Shown here: piece by piece, positions 51,926 through 62,054 of the stretch | Numbering within the stretch: the stretch's first letter is position 1 | Layout: each line of letters opens with the position of its first letter | From: Bacteroidia bacterium | Lineage (GTDB): Bacteria; Bacteroidota; Bacteroidia; Palsa-965 | DNA length: 64,000 nucleotides | Reading direction: 5' to 3' | NCBI GenBank assembly: GCA_025454955.1 | Contig: JALONL010000029.1 | Location: 1 to 64,000 of the forward strand | Made by a program: the position numbers and the translations under genes | The notes under the pieces: model-generated | The model's input: the letters and a program-made list of their open reading frames with translations, nothing else | Told to the model about the DNA's origin: nothing | Databases searched by the model: none

Positions 51926-52675
51926 TTACTTAATGAATTTCTTCAAATCCTGCATTGACATCCACGGCCTTTTTCTGTGAACCATTCTATGGCAATTTGA
52001 GCAAAGCATTGCAATATCTTCGATTCTGGTTTTATAATTCTCCGGTATTTCACTTACCGGTATTACATGATGAGCTTCAATAAAATCAACACCTACATCA
52101 CCATACTTTTTTTCAAAATCGAAGTTGCATATCTGACAAAAAACACGGCCATGCTCTTTTTTAAACCTTTCTTTAGCTCTTGAAATTAATTCGCTGTTTC
52201 TTTCTCTTGATTTATGAATCCTCTCAACCATTCTGCCTTCAGGAAAACCTTCAGAAAAGTCAATATTGATATCGAAGTCTTGAGGCAATTCTAAATTCCA
52301 GAATTTGCGCTCTACGCCATAAGCACCTTTCTCATTTGGATGAAAACCCAAACTTCTACAATAAGTCAGATAATGTAAGTTGAGTTCACTATTATGTCTT
52401 GGCTTTTGAGATAAAATCGCACTGATAGCCTTATTTGTTTCCCTTCCGTCTTTGTACATAGACTTCGAATGCGCGATTAACTTATTATTCTTATAGCCAA
52501 TGAAACGACTTGGGGCAAATCGAATTTCATTATCAACTTCATACGCAACAAAACATGTACCCCGCTTTATCAGCAATTGCGCAGAAATGCTTGATTCGTC
52601 ATTTACTTTAGCCAAATAATTCTCCAGACTATTCAAATTATTGATAAGCTGACTTTTATTCGTGATGAGTTTCAT
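51926..52675 (-). CDS. HNH endonuclease-domain protein
   Basis: A 249-residue protein with a C-terminal HNH/McrA-type nuclease domain. A zinc-binding CQIC (about residue 176) starts the domain, the catalytic DFIEAHHVIPVSE follows, and LCSNCHRMVHR supplies the second zinc pair and the last histidine. The N-terminal 150 residues (RFAPSRFIGYKNNKLIAHSK, KDGRETNKAISAI) look like a separate recognition domain found in some HNH restriction enzymes, which would make it a candidate stand-alone or modification-dependent nuclease. No methyltransferase is next to it. AT-rich relative to its surroundings, suggesting horizontal origin. Confidence 0.82.
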   Translation of the reverse strand: MKLITNKSQLINNLNSLENYLAKVNDESSISAQLLIKRGTCFVAYEVDNEIRFAPSRFIGYKNNKLIAHSKSMYKDGRETNKAISAILSQKPRHNSELNLHYLTYCRSLGFHPNEKGAYGVERKFWNLELPQDFDINIDFSEGFPEGRMVERIHKSRERNSELISRAKERFKKEHGRVFCQICNFDFEKKYGDVGVDFIEAHHVIPVSEIPENYKTRIEDIAMLCSNCHRMVHRKRPWMSMQDLKKFIK

Positions 52676-52794
52676 GATGATATATTAATTCATTTATTGC
52701 AATAATATTTAAAATAAATAGATAAAACAAAGTGTTATTATTTTTAAATAACTAAAATTAAAGAGAATGTCCATTAAACAGTTAATAATTACCT

Positions 52795-52980
52795 TCAAAT
52801 CCCCAACATCTCCTTCAACTTGCCATACCCCGTCCGGCTCAGCGGCACCTTACGCCCGTTGCGAAGCAACGCAATATAGCTGCCTTTTCCGAACGATTCC
52901 TTGAGCTGAAGCGGATAAGAGAAGAGCTGCATAATATAAAACATCCCTGAATGACCACTCCGATAATTGTAATAAATCAA
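52795..52980 (-). pseudogene. Remnant of a LytTR-type DNA-binding protein
   Basis: The last 32 or so residues of this short frame (LKESFGKGSYIALLRNGRK, then VPLSRTGYGKLKEML) match the C-terminal strand-turn-helix of LytTR DNA-binding domains, where K.PLSR...KLKE.L is typical. The preceding residues are unrelated and no receiver domain or intact upstream LytTR part is present. It is most likely the 3' fragment of a deleted response regulator left beside the island. Only 12 bp separate it from the gene at 52993. Confidence 0.6.
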
Positions 52981-52992
52981 TCAAAACAAACA

Positions 52993-53580
52993 TCAGGTAG
53001 CATGGCCTATCAGACTTTGGTAGTTTGAGCCATAACGCTTTTCAAACTCTTCTAAATTCTTGTACATGCTTAATCCTGCGGCTCCTATTCCGTGAGGTGC
53101 AATTGGTGTTTCAAAAAGAATACATCCGTTTTCCAACACAATAAATCCTCCATCGAAAGGATTATCCGGGATCAGCAAATCGACAATTTTCTGATCCTTG
53201 ATAAATTTCGGTTTATTTACGCTGTACTCAATTTTATAGGAAAGGGATGGTTTGGGAGATTGTTCTTCCCTTTTGAAAAAACGCCGAATCCGGCCAAAGA
53301 CTGTATTTTGTTTTCTCTTTTCTCTCCACCCTTCGCGGATTGATGTAATATCAGAATTTAGCGGGTAATGGGAGATATCACTCAAATCGGCGAATAGATT
53401 TTCTGCACCTTCCGGAGGAACCATTTCAATGTTTACTGATTCGAAATCGGCAGGTATTCCAATTGTTATTTCGTGATCCAGTTCGATATAAACCTGTGCC
53501 TGATCTAATCCTCCCGGCTCCATTTTTTTCCAGAGGAAAACAGCAGTTATTGTGCGATTGATAATTTGCGTAGCATTCAT
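52993..53580 (-). CDS. Uncharacterised protein in the AT-rich island
   Basis: A 195-residue soluble protein with no signal peptide. The order is a beta-rich N-terminal half (ITAVFLWKKMEPGG, VYIELDHEITIGIPADFESV), a basic linker (REGWREKRKQNTVFGRIRRF), then a second beta-rich half (YKIEYSVNKPKFIKDQKIVD, GGFIVLENGCILFETPIAPH) and a C-terminal helix with YKNLEEFEKRYGSNY. I do not recognise the family. Size, composition and neighbourhood (HNH nuclease, regulator fragment) resemble immunity or cargo genes of toxin islands, but this is inference. Confidence 0.6.
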   Translation of the reverse strand: MNATQIINRTITAVFLWKKMEPGGLDQAQVYIELDHEITIGIPADFESVNIEMVPPEGAENLFADLSDISHYPLNSDITSIREGWREKRKQNTVFGRIRRFFKREEQSPKPSLSYKIEYSVNKPKFIKDQKIVDLLIPDNPFDGGFIVLENGCILFETPIAPHGIGAAGLSMYKNLEEFEKRYGSNYQSLIGHAT

Positions 53581-53651
53581 AAATCAGTGCAAATAAATCA
53601 TAACAACGATAATTCTGCCTCACCGAAAGTACATCGTACCGTTAAAGCACG

Positions 53652-54098
53652 TTACCTTTTCCCCTGAAAAAAACTTTTCATCAACTCCGCGCACTCCGCT
53701 TCCATCACCCCCCCCACCACTTCGGTCTTAGGATGCAGCACGGGAGCCGCAATTCGGGCATAGCCACGTTTCTGATCGTGTGCGCCGAACACGATGCGTT
53801 TGATTTGTGCCCAATGCAAAGCACCTGCGCACATGAGGCAGGGCTCAAGTGTGACGTAGAGTGTACATTCGGTGAGGTATTTTCCGCCGAGGTAGCTTGC
53901 GGCGGCGGTTATGGCCTGCATTTCGGCGTGGGCGGTTACGTCGGTGAGGCGTTCGGTGAGGTTGTGGCCGCGGGCTATGATGCGGTTGTCGCTTACGATT
54001 ACCGCGCCCACAGGCACTTCGTCGGCATCAAAGGCTTTGCGGGCTTCTTTCAGGGCTTCCTGCATGAAGCGTTCGTCGGAGTAGATGTCTATTTCCAC
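53652..54098 (-). CDS. tadA: tRNA-specific adenosine deaminase (TadA-type)
   Basis: A 148-residue zinc enzyme that converts adenosine-34 to inosine in the tRNA-Arg anticodon; family members can also act on free bases. The catalytic HAE (His57, Glu59) is in VTAHAEMQAI and the zinc cysteines are in LEPCLMC (Cys87, Cys90). ALHWAQIKRIVFGAHDQKRG and the C-terminal CAELMKSFFQGKR follow the TadA pattern. A run of eight G/C (about 53708-53715) near the C-terminal codons encodes VGGVM and could be prone to slippage. Confidence 0.92.
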   Translation of the reverse strand: MEIDIYSDERFMQEALKEARKAFDADEVPVGAVIVSDNRIIARGHNLTERLTDVTAHAEMQAITAAASYLGGKYLTECTLYVTLEPCLMCAGALHWAQIKRIVFGAHDQKRGYARIAAPVLHPKTEVVGGVMEAECAELMKSFFQGKR

Positions 54099-54106
54099 GA
54101 CGCGAA

Positions 54107-54206
54107 GGTACGGAGATTCCTGTGCAGGGCGCGGGCATCATCGTCGGGGCGCGGGCATTGCCATCGGTGCGCGGAGATTCCCGTCCGGGCGTGACGCGTC
54201 GCGCCC
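54107..54206. repeat. 20-bp tandem repeat, five degenerate units
   Basis: Five contiguous 20-nt units start at 54107, 54127, 54147, 54167 and 54187, for example GGGCGCGGGCATCATCGTCG and GGGCGCGGGCATTGCCATCG. The last unit, GGGCGTGACGCGTCGCGCCC, is nearly palindromic. It fills the whole gap between tadA and icd and is much more GC-rich than the genome around it. No frame suggests a gene. Confidence 0.75.
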
Positions 54207-54217
54207 ATGCGGGAATG

Positions 54218-55669
54218 CTACTGACCCTGCGCCAGCGAAAACGCCTTCTTCCCGTCGTACGTCATAAGCATTTCCACCGAACATATTTTGAGTTCGGCGG
54301 CCACGTTCATTACTTCCTGCAGCATGGCCTGCTGCGACACGGGTGCATCGTTTTTGCTGATTACGCGCACTCGGTACTGGTTCATGCACTCTGTAAATAC
54401 CGAGCCGGTGGGCCATACCTGTGTGCCGCGGTTGGAGATGAGTTGCAGTTCAAACGCTCCGGAAATGGTGCGGTTGAAAGCCTCGGCCACTTTGACGGCC
54501 TGCTGATTGCTTTCTACAAAGAAATCGGCTCCCACGATTTCGCCTTTTTGTGCGGGCGATTCCTTAATGGGATTTTCGCTGAGCGGCCTGGGAGCGGTGA
54601 ATGTGATATGATCGGCCGCGCCTGTGGAGGGCGTGGTGATTGAGGGCTTTTTGCCGAGGTTGGCAATGATGGCATCGGCATACTGCTGCGTGTTGAGTGC
54701 AGGTGTGCCGGGTTTACCGAAATCGGCCGTGTGTGCGCCTTCTTCGAGCGTGGTCAGCATGGCGTTTTCGATTTTGGCGGCGCTTTCGGTGAGGCCGATG
54801 TGACGAAGCATCATGATTCCGCTCATGAGCAGCGCAGTGGGATTGGCTTTCTGCTGACCGGCAATATCGGGCGCAGTGCCGTGTACGGCTTCGAAGATGG
54901 AAATATTGTCGCCAATGTTGGCCGAGGGCGCAAAGCCGAGTCCGCCCACCAATCCGGCGCAGAGGTCGGAAATAATATCGCCCTGCAGGTTGGGCAACAC
55001 CACCACGTCAAACTCGCCGGGCTTGGCCACGAGCTTCATGGCAAGGTCGTCCACAATTACATCGTTGGCCACCAGATCGGGATAGTCTTTGGCCACTTCG
55101 TAGAAGGTTTCGAGGAAAAGCCCGTCGGTAATTTTCATGATGTTGGCCTTGTGTCCGCAGGTAATTTTGCGGGCATTTTTCTTGCGGGCCATTTCAAACG
55201 CGTAGCGATGCACCTGCAGCGAACCGGGACGGGTAATGAATCGGCGGCAAAGGGCCACATCGTGCGTAAGCATGTGTTCGATACCGCCGTAGGTATCTTC
55301 AATGTTTTCGCGCACAATGGTAATGTCGATGGGAATACCGGCTTTGCTGAAAACCGTTTCCACGCCATTGAGCGAGCGGAATACGCGCTTGTTGGCGTAG
55401 GTATTCCATACTTTGCGGGCAGTTACGTTTATGCTTTTTACGCCTTTGCCTTTGGGCGTTTCCATGGGGCCTTTGAAAAGAATGCCGAGGCTTTCGATGG
55501 TGGCTTTGGCTTCGGGTGTCATGCCCGTGCTGAAGCCCTGATCGTAAATGTATTTGCCCATGTCAACGGGTACAAATTCGAGCGGAAGGTTTGCCGCGCC
55601 AAAAATGCGCAACACAGCATCCATAATTTCAGGCCCGATGCCATCGCCTTTTGCAACTGCTATTTTCAT
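54218..55669 (-). CDS. icd: NADP-dependent isocitrate dehydrogenase
   Basis: A 483-residue TCA-cycle enzyme oxidising isocitrate to 2-oxoglutarate with NADP. The dehydrogenase fold shows VAKGDGIGPEIMDAVLRIF, the isocitrate-binding region with the IVRENIEDTYGGIEH loop, the catalytic Lys/Asp segment DVIVDDLAMKLV, and the metal-binding NLQGDIISDLCAGLVGG. HGTAPDIAGQQKANPTALLM is the cofactor motif. An extra C-terminal domain of about 140 residues (from GKKPSITTPS) places it in the longer Thermus/alpha-proteobacterial type rather than the E. coli type. The ATG at 55669 is chosen by homology. Confidence 0.93.
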   Translation of the reverse strand: MKIAVAKGDGIGPEIMDAVLRIFGAANLPLEFVPVDMGKYIYDQGFSTGMTPEAKATIESLGILFKGPMETPKGKGVKSINVTARKVWNTYANKRVFRSLNGVETVFSKAGIPIDITIVRENIEDTYGGIEHMLTHDVALCRRFITRPGSLQVHRYAFEMARKKNARKITCGHKANIMKITDGLFLETFYEVAKDYPDLVANDVIVDDLAMKLVAKPGEFDVVVLPNLQGDIISDLCAGLVGGLGFAPSANIGDNISIFEAVHGTAPDIAGQQKANPTALLMSGIMMLRHIGLTESAAKIENAMLTTLEEGAHTADFGKPGTPALNTQQYADAIIANLGKKPSITTPSTGAADHITFTAPRPLSENPIKESPAQKGEIVGADFFVESNQQAVKVAEAFNRTISGAFELQLISNRGTQVWPTGSVFTECMNQYRVRVISKNDAPVSQQAMLQEVMNVAAELKICSVEMLMTYDGKKAFSLAQGQ

Positions 55670-55860
55670 TGTGTCGGTTTTAATCCGGGATGCAAAAATA
55701 CACACCCTTTACCGCCCGCAAGAGGCATTTGTCTAAGAAATACAAAGATTTAATGTACGAAGCTGAAACAGGACGCAGACAGGGGCAATAAGCCGGGCGG
55801 GATTAAAATTTGTTGTTTTTATGCCCTGCTGCCCGCACTCTGCAAACCCCGCATCCAATG

Positions 55861-58800
55861 CTATTGCACTTTCACCAAAGGAATATTTACCGGTCGGTTA
55901 TGCTCATACACAGTAAATATGTAGTGACCGGCCGCAAGTTGTGCAGGAATATTTATCCGTTTATCGACCGACAAACTGCCTTCGGTAATTATCCTTCCCG
56001 CGGTATCGGTAAGCCGGTAATAGCTGCCTGCATTTACTCCGCTCACCATTAATTCATTGCTAAATGGGTTAGGAATAACACGAATATCCTGCAAAGCAAC
56101 TTCCTCCATTCCTGAAATAATATTGCCCAGCGTTACACATACCGAATCGATACACCCCAATGAATCTGAAGCCGTTATACAGTATATACCCGGTTGTAAA
56201 CCAACTGCGTAAGCTGTTACCGAAACCGCGGGCTGCCACTGGTAGCTCACTGCTCCCGGAGCAAATACAGAGATTTGTCCGGTTCCTGAACTATCGGTAT
56301 CGCTGATTACGGCTACTGAGTCAATCTGCAAATATGCTATTGAATCGACCACTACGGTTTGCACAATAAAGCAGTCGTTTGAATCTGTAACCTGAACGGT
56401 GTAAGTACCGGGGCAAAGATTGGTGTTACCAACAGGCCCGTTGCTGCCGGTAAAACTATATGAGTAAGCTGGTGTACCACCGCTTGCAGTATAACTTACA
56501 GCTCCATTACAGGCTCCACATGTGGCAGACTGTGTGGCAATTTGGAGCTGAAGGAGTGAAGGAGATGTGATAGTGATACTGTCACTGCTCACACAACCAC
56601 TGCTGTCTGTTGCACTGGCCAGATAAGTTCCTGCACAAAGATTATAGAAACCTCCCCAGGGCTGGGTTACATTATTGAGCGAATACTGTGCAGCACCCTG
56701 TAAGGATAACTGTGCTGAACCAGTGCAACTCTGCGCGCAAAGCGGATCTGTAACCTGGGTAATAAAATTGTGCTGGGCCGGGCTGGTAATTATTTGATTC
56801 GTATCATATACACAACCATTGGCATCCATCACCTGCACCTGGTAGGTGCCGCTGCATAATCCGCCAAAAACATTACCCGGCTGGTAAGTCAATCCGGCAT
56901 CAATACTGTACGAATAATTACCGGCAGGTGTGGCGTTTATAACAAGTTGTCCATTGCAATCGTTAAAGCATACGGGCGGTGTTGAAATTGTACTGACTTG
57001 AAAATCAGGCAGCACATTTATTGTTACACTGTCTGTGGCAACACAGCCCGACAAATTAACCGCATTTATCACATATTGCCCTGCACATAATCCGTTGAAT
57101 GATGGTGCAGATTGAGCCGGTAAACTATTTAACTGATACTGAATACTACCGGGTTGTGAGGGTGTAACGGATATTACGCCATTGCAACTGTTGCTGCATA
57201 AATTTGGAGTTGCCGTGGTTTGGATATCAAATACAGGCGGGTTTGTTAATACCAGATTCTGAACAGTTGAACATCCGGCCGAATCCTGAATGGTAACAGT
57301 ATAATTTCCGGCACAGAGCTGATTAAATGTATTTTGACTTTGAGCCTGATTGTTATTAAGTGCATAAGTATAATTACCCACAGGCGATACTGATGCAACA
57401 GTAATATTACCATTGCAATTATTAAAACACGAAGGAGACTGCGTTAAAACCTGGGGCTGCACGGAATAGCTTGTTCCAATTGTCAGATTATGCGTATTCA
57501 CACAACCATCGGCACTCATTACCTGAATTTGATGTGAGCCGGGGCACAACCCGGTAAATGAGGACAGGTTCTGATAGGGCTGATTGTCGAGCGAATAGGT
57601 ATATGAGTTGGCCTGATTTGTATTCACATTAACAACCCCATCGCACAAACTGCTGCATGTGGCAGGCGACGGGGTAACGGTGGACGTAAATCCGGGCAGC
57701 CCTGTAATGGTAAATGTTTGCGTACAGATGGAAGACGTTTGATTATTCCATACTGAAAATGTGTAGGTTCCCGGGCAAAGATTAGTGAACGTGGGCGAGT
57801 TTTGCCAGAACGAATTATTTAGCTGAAACTGATAGGTTGAGTTGCCTTGCGGATTAATAGTGATGGTTGCGTTACAACTGTTGTTGCAGGCCGCCTGTAT
57901 TATACTTATTGTTGGCGAAGACGCGGGAGGTAAAATTGTAACTGTTTGACTTCCTACACAGAGAGTAGTGTTGTTTCTTGCGTGAAATATGTATGTACCG
58001 GGAGATAAATTGCTGAAATTAGAACTGGAAGTATATGGCCCGTTGTTTATACTGTAGGTATAGTTGCTGGCACTGGGAGATACGCTGAGCTGAACAGATC
58101 CGCCTACATTACAAGTAGCCGGCGTTACATAGGCTGTTATTACAGGAAATGCTGTGGGCGGAGAAATAGTTGCCGTTTGTGTAAATGCACAGGTAGCATT
58201 TTGTGGTCTTACACTTACTGTATATGTACCCGCGCAAACATTACTCACAGATGAATTATTTATCCATGTATTTCCGCCATCAAAACTAAATTGGTAAGAT
58301 CCGGAAGGATTTAACGAATACACGCTAAGCATTCCGCCGCAAGGCGGAGCACAGTTTCCCGGAGTTGTGGCTACCATAAAGGTTACCGCAGGATTCATCC
58401 CTATCGTAAAACTTGTAGTGGCTGGACAAAGATTGCCGGCCAGCATAGCCATTGCAGTATAGTTACCCGCTGCCAAACCGGTAAATGTGGGTGATGATTG
58501 CCAGGTTAAACCGCTATCGATACTAAACTGCACGGTATTTCCCAAATTAGTGGTTAAGGTAACCGAACCATTGTTTTGAGTCAAACAGGTTACTGCGGTT
58601 GATGAAAGCACACTTAACGAAGGTATATTGGTTGGAACAGTTGCAGTAATCGACCCTGAACATCCATGCTGACTGATTTTTCTTATCAAAATCTGGTAAC
58701 TGCCACTGCAAAGAGAGCTGAATATGTTTGAATTTTGCCATGTATTACCACTGTCTATGCTATATTCAACCGGAGCAGTTATATTGGGAGTAAGTGTAAG

Positions 58801-59955
58801 AGATCCATTACAGGCCGATGCACATCCGACAGCCTGAATTGCTACGGTTGCCTGGATTTGATTAATTGTAGGTACAAAAATATTATAGCTTATCGGACAA
58901 GATATTGAAGAATAAATTGCAGTTCTTATAATCGAATGCCAGCCTGGACAAACATTGCTTACTGTGGGATTATTACCTACATAATTTCCATCAAAGTAAT
59001 ATACATCTAAACTCCCCGCACACCCATTCACCCAATTATTTATACATACTACTGCATTGCACTCATTACAGGTAGAAGGGGAAATGACAGACGTAGGTGG
59101 TATAGGGGGCATATACAGTGGTGTCGCTACTATGTTAGCACATACCATAACACCAAACGAATCTTTAACACAAACAAAAACGGTGGTAGGCACGAGGCCA
59201 TAGAGATAATATTGTGGCGAAGATGACCAGGGGCCAGTGGAAGGGTTGGCTGCAGTGGAATAACTATACTGATAAGGAGGAAAACCTCCTGAAGCACTCG
59301 CATATACTATCATGTTTGAATTAGTAAGGCATACCTGTATGCTGCTCAAACTTAAACTCAGCGGATTCGCTCCGAGAATAGTTATGACCAATACATAGGG
59401 GTTGGAAGTAGCATTACTACTCACATAAGAACAACCACTGGATGTTGCGGCGGTAATACTGTAAGTTCCCGGACAAAGATTATTTAACACTGCCGGATTG
59501 GTTGTAAATGTATCCGTATAAGCAGGAGCTAACGTACTGCTGATGGTAAATATGTACGGTGGCGGAGCTCCGGTAACGGTTATTTGTATGGAGCCGTTGC
59601 AGGCACTGGCGGGATAGCTGTTTGTGCTGGTAGCGGCAAAGGTAACTGCAGGTGCAGTGGGTACTATTACGCTGGTTACAACGCTGGTATTTGTACTGTC
59701 TAAAACTTCAAGTGCATAAACTCCGGGGCATAATCCGGTGAATACGGGCGAGTTCTGAAAAGAGGAGGTGCCAAGTCTGTATTGATAAGGCATTATACCG
59801 CCAGTAGCTGTAGCTGTAATTGTGCCTGTACAGGGATTCAGGCACGTTTGCGTGCCCACACCACTCACGGCAAGTGTTTGTGCGCGCGCAGAAGAAAAAA
59901 GCCAGAAAGTGGCAATAATCAGAAATGAGAGTTTCCCGAATAAATTGCGGAGCAT
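55861..59955 (-). CDS. Giant SprB-repeat surface protein with T9SS sorting domain
   Basis: A 1364-residue secreted adhesin-like protein. A signal peptide (ending SSARAQ) is followed by at least 15 beta-sandwich repeats of about 75-80 residues. Each has a C.N.CNG.I opening, an aromatic core and a closing LCPGTY.V.V.D..GC phrase, the pattern of SprB/gliding-adhesin repeats. The last 85 residues form a type A T9SS domain (VIPNPFSNELMVSGVN through GHYIFTVYEHNRP). SprB-type proteins move along the cell surface during gliding or mediate attachment; which applies here is not known. Many paired cysteines suggest disulfides. Repeat-rich DNA may allow length change by recombination. Confidence 0.88.
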   Translation of the reverse strand: MLRNLFGKLSFLIIATFWLFSSARAQTLAVSGVGTQTCLNPCTGTITATATGGIMPYQYRLGTSSFQNSPVFTGLCPGVYALEVLDSTNTSVVTSVIVPTAPAVTFAATSTNSYPASACNGSIQITVTGAPPPYIFTISSTLAPAYTDTFTTNPAVLNNLCPGTYSITAATSSGCSYVSSNATSNPYVLVITILGANPLSLSLSSIQVCLTNSNMIVYASASGGFPPYQYSYSTAANPSTGPWSSSPQYYLYGLVPTTVFVCVKDSFGVMVCANIVATPLYMPPIPPTSVISPSTCNECNAVVCINNWVNGCAGSLDVYYFDGNYVGNNPTVSNVCPGWHSIIRTAIYSSISCPISYNIFVPTINQIQATVAIQAVGCASACNGSLTLTPNITAPVEYSIDSGNTWQNSNIFSSLCSGSYQILIRKISQHGCSGSITATVPTNIPSLSVLSSTAVTCLTQNNGSVTLTTNLGNTVQFSIDSGLTWQSSPTFTGLAAGNYTAMAMLAGNLCPATTSFTIGMNPAVTFMVATTPGNCAPPCGGMLSVYSLNPSGSYQFSFDGGNTWINNSSVSNVCAGTYTVSVRPQNATCAFTQTATISPPTAFPVITAYVTPATCNVGGSVQLSVSPSASNYTYSINNGPYTSSSNFSNLSPGTYIFHARNNTTLCVGSQTVTILPPASSPTISIIQAACNNSCNATITINPQGNSTYQFQLNNSFWQNSPTFTNLCPGTYTFSVWNNQTSSICTQTFTITGLPGFTSTVTPSPATCSSLCDGVVNVNTNQANSYTYSLDNQPYQNLSSFTGLCPGSHQIQVMSADGCVNTHNLTIGTSYSVQPQVLTQSPSCFNNCNGNITVASVSPVGNYTYALNNNQAQSQNTFNQLCAGNYTVTIQDSAGCSTVQNLVLTNPPVFDIQTTATPNLCSNSCNGVISVTPSQPGSIQYQLNSLPAQSAPSFNGLCAGQYVINAVNLSGCVATDSVTINVLPDFQVSTISTPPVCFNDCNGQLVINATPAGNYSYSIDAGLTYQPGNVFGGLCSGTYQVQVMDANGCVYDTNQIITSPAQHNFITQVTDPLCAQSCTGSAQLSLQGAAQYSLNNVTQPWGGFYNLCAGTYLASATDSSGCVSSDSITITSPSLLQLQIATQSATCGACNGAVSYTASGGTPAYSYSFTGSNGPVGNTNLCPGTYTVQVTDSNDCFIVQTVVVDSIAYLQIDSVAVISDTDSSGTGQISVFAPGAVSYQWQPAVSVTAYAVGLQPGIYCITASDSLGCIDSVCVTLGNIISGMEEVALQDIRVIPNPFSNELMVSGVNAGSYYRLTDTAGRIITEGSLSVDKRINIPAQLAAGHYIFTVYEHNRPVNIPLVKVQ

Positions 59956-60297
59956 TGTTTGGGGTATAGTTAGCGGTTGGTTTTACTCAGAAGGTTTGGA
60001 TTGAAAGAATCGGAGTGGTAAAACTTAACTCTAATTTATAAAATTAGGAGCCAGCCAGTGTGCTTACCTGACCGTTCAGGCGTTTTTTTTACCATATCAA
60101 TTTCACCAAAATGATGCATCGTAGAATTGAAACCTTATACGAAACCCGGCCGGATATTGTTCACGTTACCACACATAATCAATACATTATGTGCAAAATT
60201 CACCCTTTTCGCACATTGCTTTCGTAACCACGCTGCATTCCAAACCCGGCATCTTTTGTAACTTCGCAGTCCTTTCAATACTTTATACTATTACTTT
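59956..60297. promoter_or_regulatory. Divergent region with aspS promoter
   Basis: TAACTTCG (60259-60266) is a 7/8 -7 box about 31 bp before the aspS ATG. A short CCTGA / TCAGG stem with a T8 run lies near 60068-60090. No gene is seen in the rest. Confidence 0.4.
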
Positions 60298-62043
60298 ATG
60301 CTTCGCACACACAACTGCGGTGAACTCCGCATAACCGATGCCGGAAAAACAGTAAGCCTTTGCGGCTGGGTTCAATATACACGCATGGCCGGGGGCGTGG
60401 CCTTTGTGGTTCTGCGCGACCGTTACGGCCTTACACAGCTTACCTTTAACATGGCCGTAAACGAAGCCCTGTTCAAACAGGCCTCCGAGCTGGGCCGCGA
60501 GTTTGTGGTGCGCGCCACCGGCACCGTGCGCGAGCGCGAAGCCAAAAACCCGAACATGCCCACGGGCGATATTGAAATTATCGTTTCGGAGCTTTCTGTG
60601 CTCAACAGCGCCAAAACGCCGCCCTTTACCATTGAAGACGATACCGACGGCGGCGACGAACTGCGCATGAAATACCGCTACCTGGATTTACGCCGCAATC
60701 CCGTGCGCGAAAGCCTTTTCCTGCGCCACCGCGTGGCACAGGCCACACGCGCCTACCTCAACAACCAGCAGTTTATTGAGGTGGAAACGCCGGTACTCAT
60801 CAAGTCCACACCCGAAGGCGCGCGCGATTTTGTGGTGCCCTCGCGCATGAATCCGGGCCAGTTTTATGCCCTGCCACAAAGTCCGCAAACATTCAAACAA
60901 CTGCTCATGGTGGCCGGTTTCGACCGCTACTACCAGATTGTGAAATGCTTCCGCGACGAAGACCTCCGCGCCGACCGCCAGCCCGAGTTTACACAGATAG
61001 ACTGCGAAATGAGCTTTGTGGAACGGGCCGATATTCTGGCCATGTTTGAAGGCTTAGTGCGCCATCTTTTCCACGAAGTAAAAGGCATAGACATTGGCGA
61101 ACTACCGCACATGAGCTACGCCGATGCCATGAAATACTACGGCAGCGATAAACCCGATACCCGTTTCGGGATGCGCTTTGTGGAACTGAATGAAGTGGTA
61201 AAAGGCAAAGGCTTCCCCGTATTCGACAATGCCGAACTGGTAGTGGGCATTTGCGCCAGCGGTGCCGCATCGTTTACACGCAAGCAGATTGATGAACTTA
61301 CCGAGTTTGTGAAACGTCCGCAGGTAGGCGCAAGCGGCTTAGTGTATGCGCGCGTTAACGACGATGGCAGCATAAAATCGTCGGTGGATAAATTCTACAA
61401 CGAAGACGAACTGAAAAAATGGGCCGCCGCATTCGATGCCCAACCCGGCGACCTGCTGCTGCTGCTGGCCGGCCAAACCGACAAAACCCGCAAAGCACTG
61501 AACGAACTCCGCCTCGAAATGGGCACCCGTTTGGGCCTTCGCGATAAGAATACGTTCTCCTGCCTCTGGGTCATTGACTTCCCGCTGCTGGAGTACAACG
61601 AAGACGAAGGCCGCTGGTTTGCCATGCACCACCCCTTTACCGCGCCCTGGCCCGAAGACCTCGCCAAACTCGACACCGACCCCGGCGCAGTACGTGCCAA
61701 TGCTTATGACATGGTGATTAACGGCGTGGAAGTAGGCGGCGGATCCATCCGCATTTTCGACCGCGACCTGCAGGCACGCATGTTTGGCGTACTCGGCTTC
61801 ACCCCCGAAGAAGCACAGGCCCAGTTTGGCTTCCTCATGAATGCCTTTGAGTTTGGCGCCCCCCCGCACGGCGGCATAGCCTTCGGCTTCGACCGCCTCT
61901 GCTCCCTCTTCGGCGGCGCCGACTCCATCCGCGATTTCATCGCCTTCCCCAAAAACAACGCCGGCCGCGATGTAATGATTGACTCGCCTTCGGTAATAGA
62001 CGCGAAACAGTTGAAGGAGTTAAATATCCAGACAACCGCGTAA
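60298..62043 (+). CDS. aspS: Aspartyl-tRNA synthetase (bacterial type)
   Basis: A 581-residue class II synthetase charging tRNA-Asp. N-terminal OB-fold anticodon domain ([20 protein letters not shown]), motif 1 region ([20 protein letters not shown]), motif 2 ([19 protein letters not shown]), the bacterial GAD insertion (about 285-415) and motif 3 ([16 protein letters not shown]) are all in order. Length fits the bacterial discriminating type. An intact gatC elsewhere in the window means Asn-tRNA might be made by amidation, but a mischarging AspRS cannot be claimed from the motifs alone. A palindromic element follows the stop. Confidence 0.96.
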   Translation: MLRTHNCGELRITDAGKTVSLCGWVQYTRMAGGVAFVVLRDRYGLTQLTFNMAVNEALFKQASELGREFVVRATGTVREREAKNPNMPTGDIEIIVSELSVLNSAKTPPFTIEDDTDGGDELRMKYRYLDLRRNPVRESLFLRHRVAQATRAYLNNQQFIEVETPVLIKSTPEGARDFVVPSRMNPGQFYALPQSPQTFKQLLMVAGFDRYYQIVKCFRDEDLRADRQPEFTQIDCEMSFVERADILAMFEGLVRHLFHEVKGIDIGELPHMSYADAMKYYGSDKPDTRFGMRFVELNEVVKGKGFPVFDNAELVVGICASGAASFTRKQIDELTEFVKRPQVGASGLVYARVNDDGSIKSSVDKFYNEDELKKWAAAFDAQPGDLLLLLAGQTDKTRKALNELRLEMGTRLGLRDKNTFSCLWVIDFPLLEYNEDEGRWFAMHHPFTAPWPEDLAKLDTDPGAVRANAYDMVINGVEVGGGSIRIFDRDLQARMFGVLGFTPEEAQAQFGFLMNAFEFGAPPHGGIAFGFDRLCSLFGGADSIRDFIAFPKNNAGRDVMIDSPSVIDAKQLKELNIQTTA

Positions 62044-62054
62044 AGCCCCATCCA

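Noticed and set aside
54107-54206. Possible CRISPR or iteron-type replication origin
   Set aside because: Units are contiguous without spacers and degenerate, and no replication gene is adjacent.
60061-60095. Terminator-like hairpin before aspS
   Set aside because: The stem is only 5 bp and no gene ends upstream on the plus strand.
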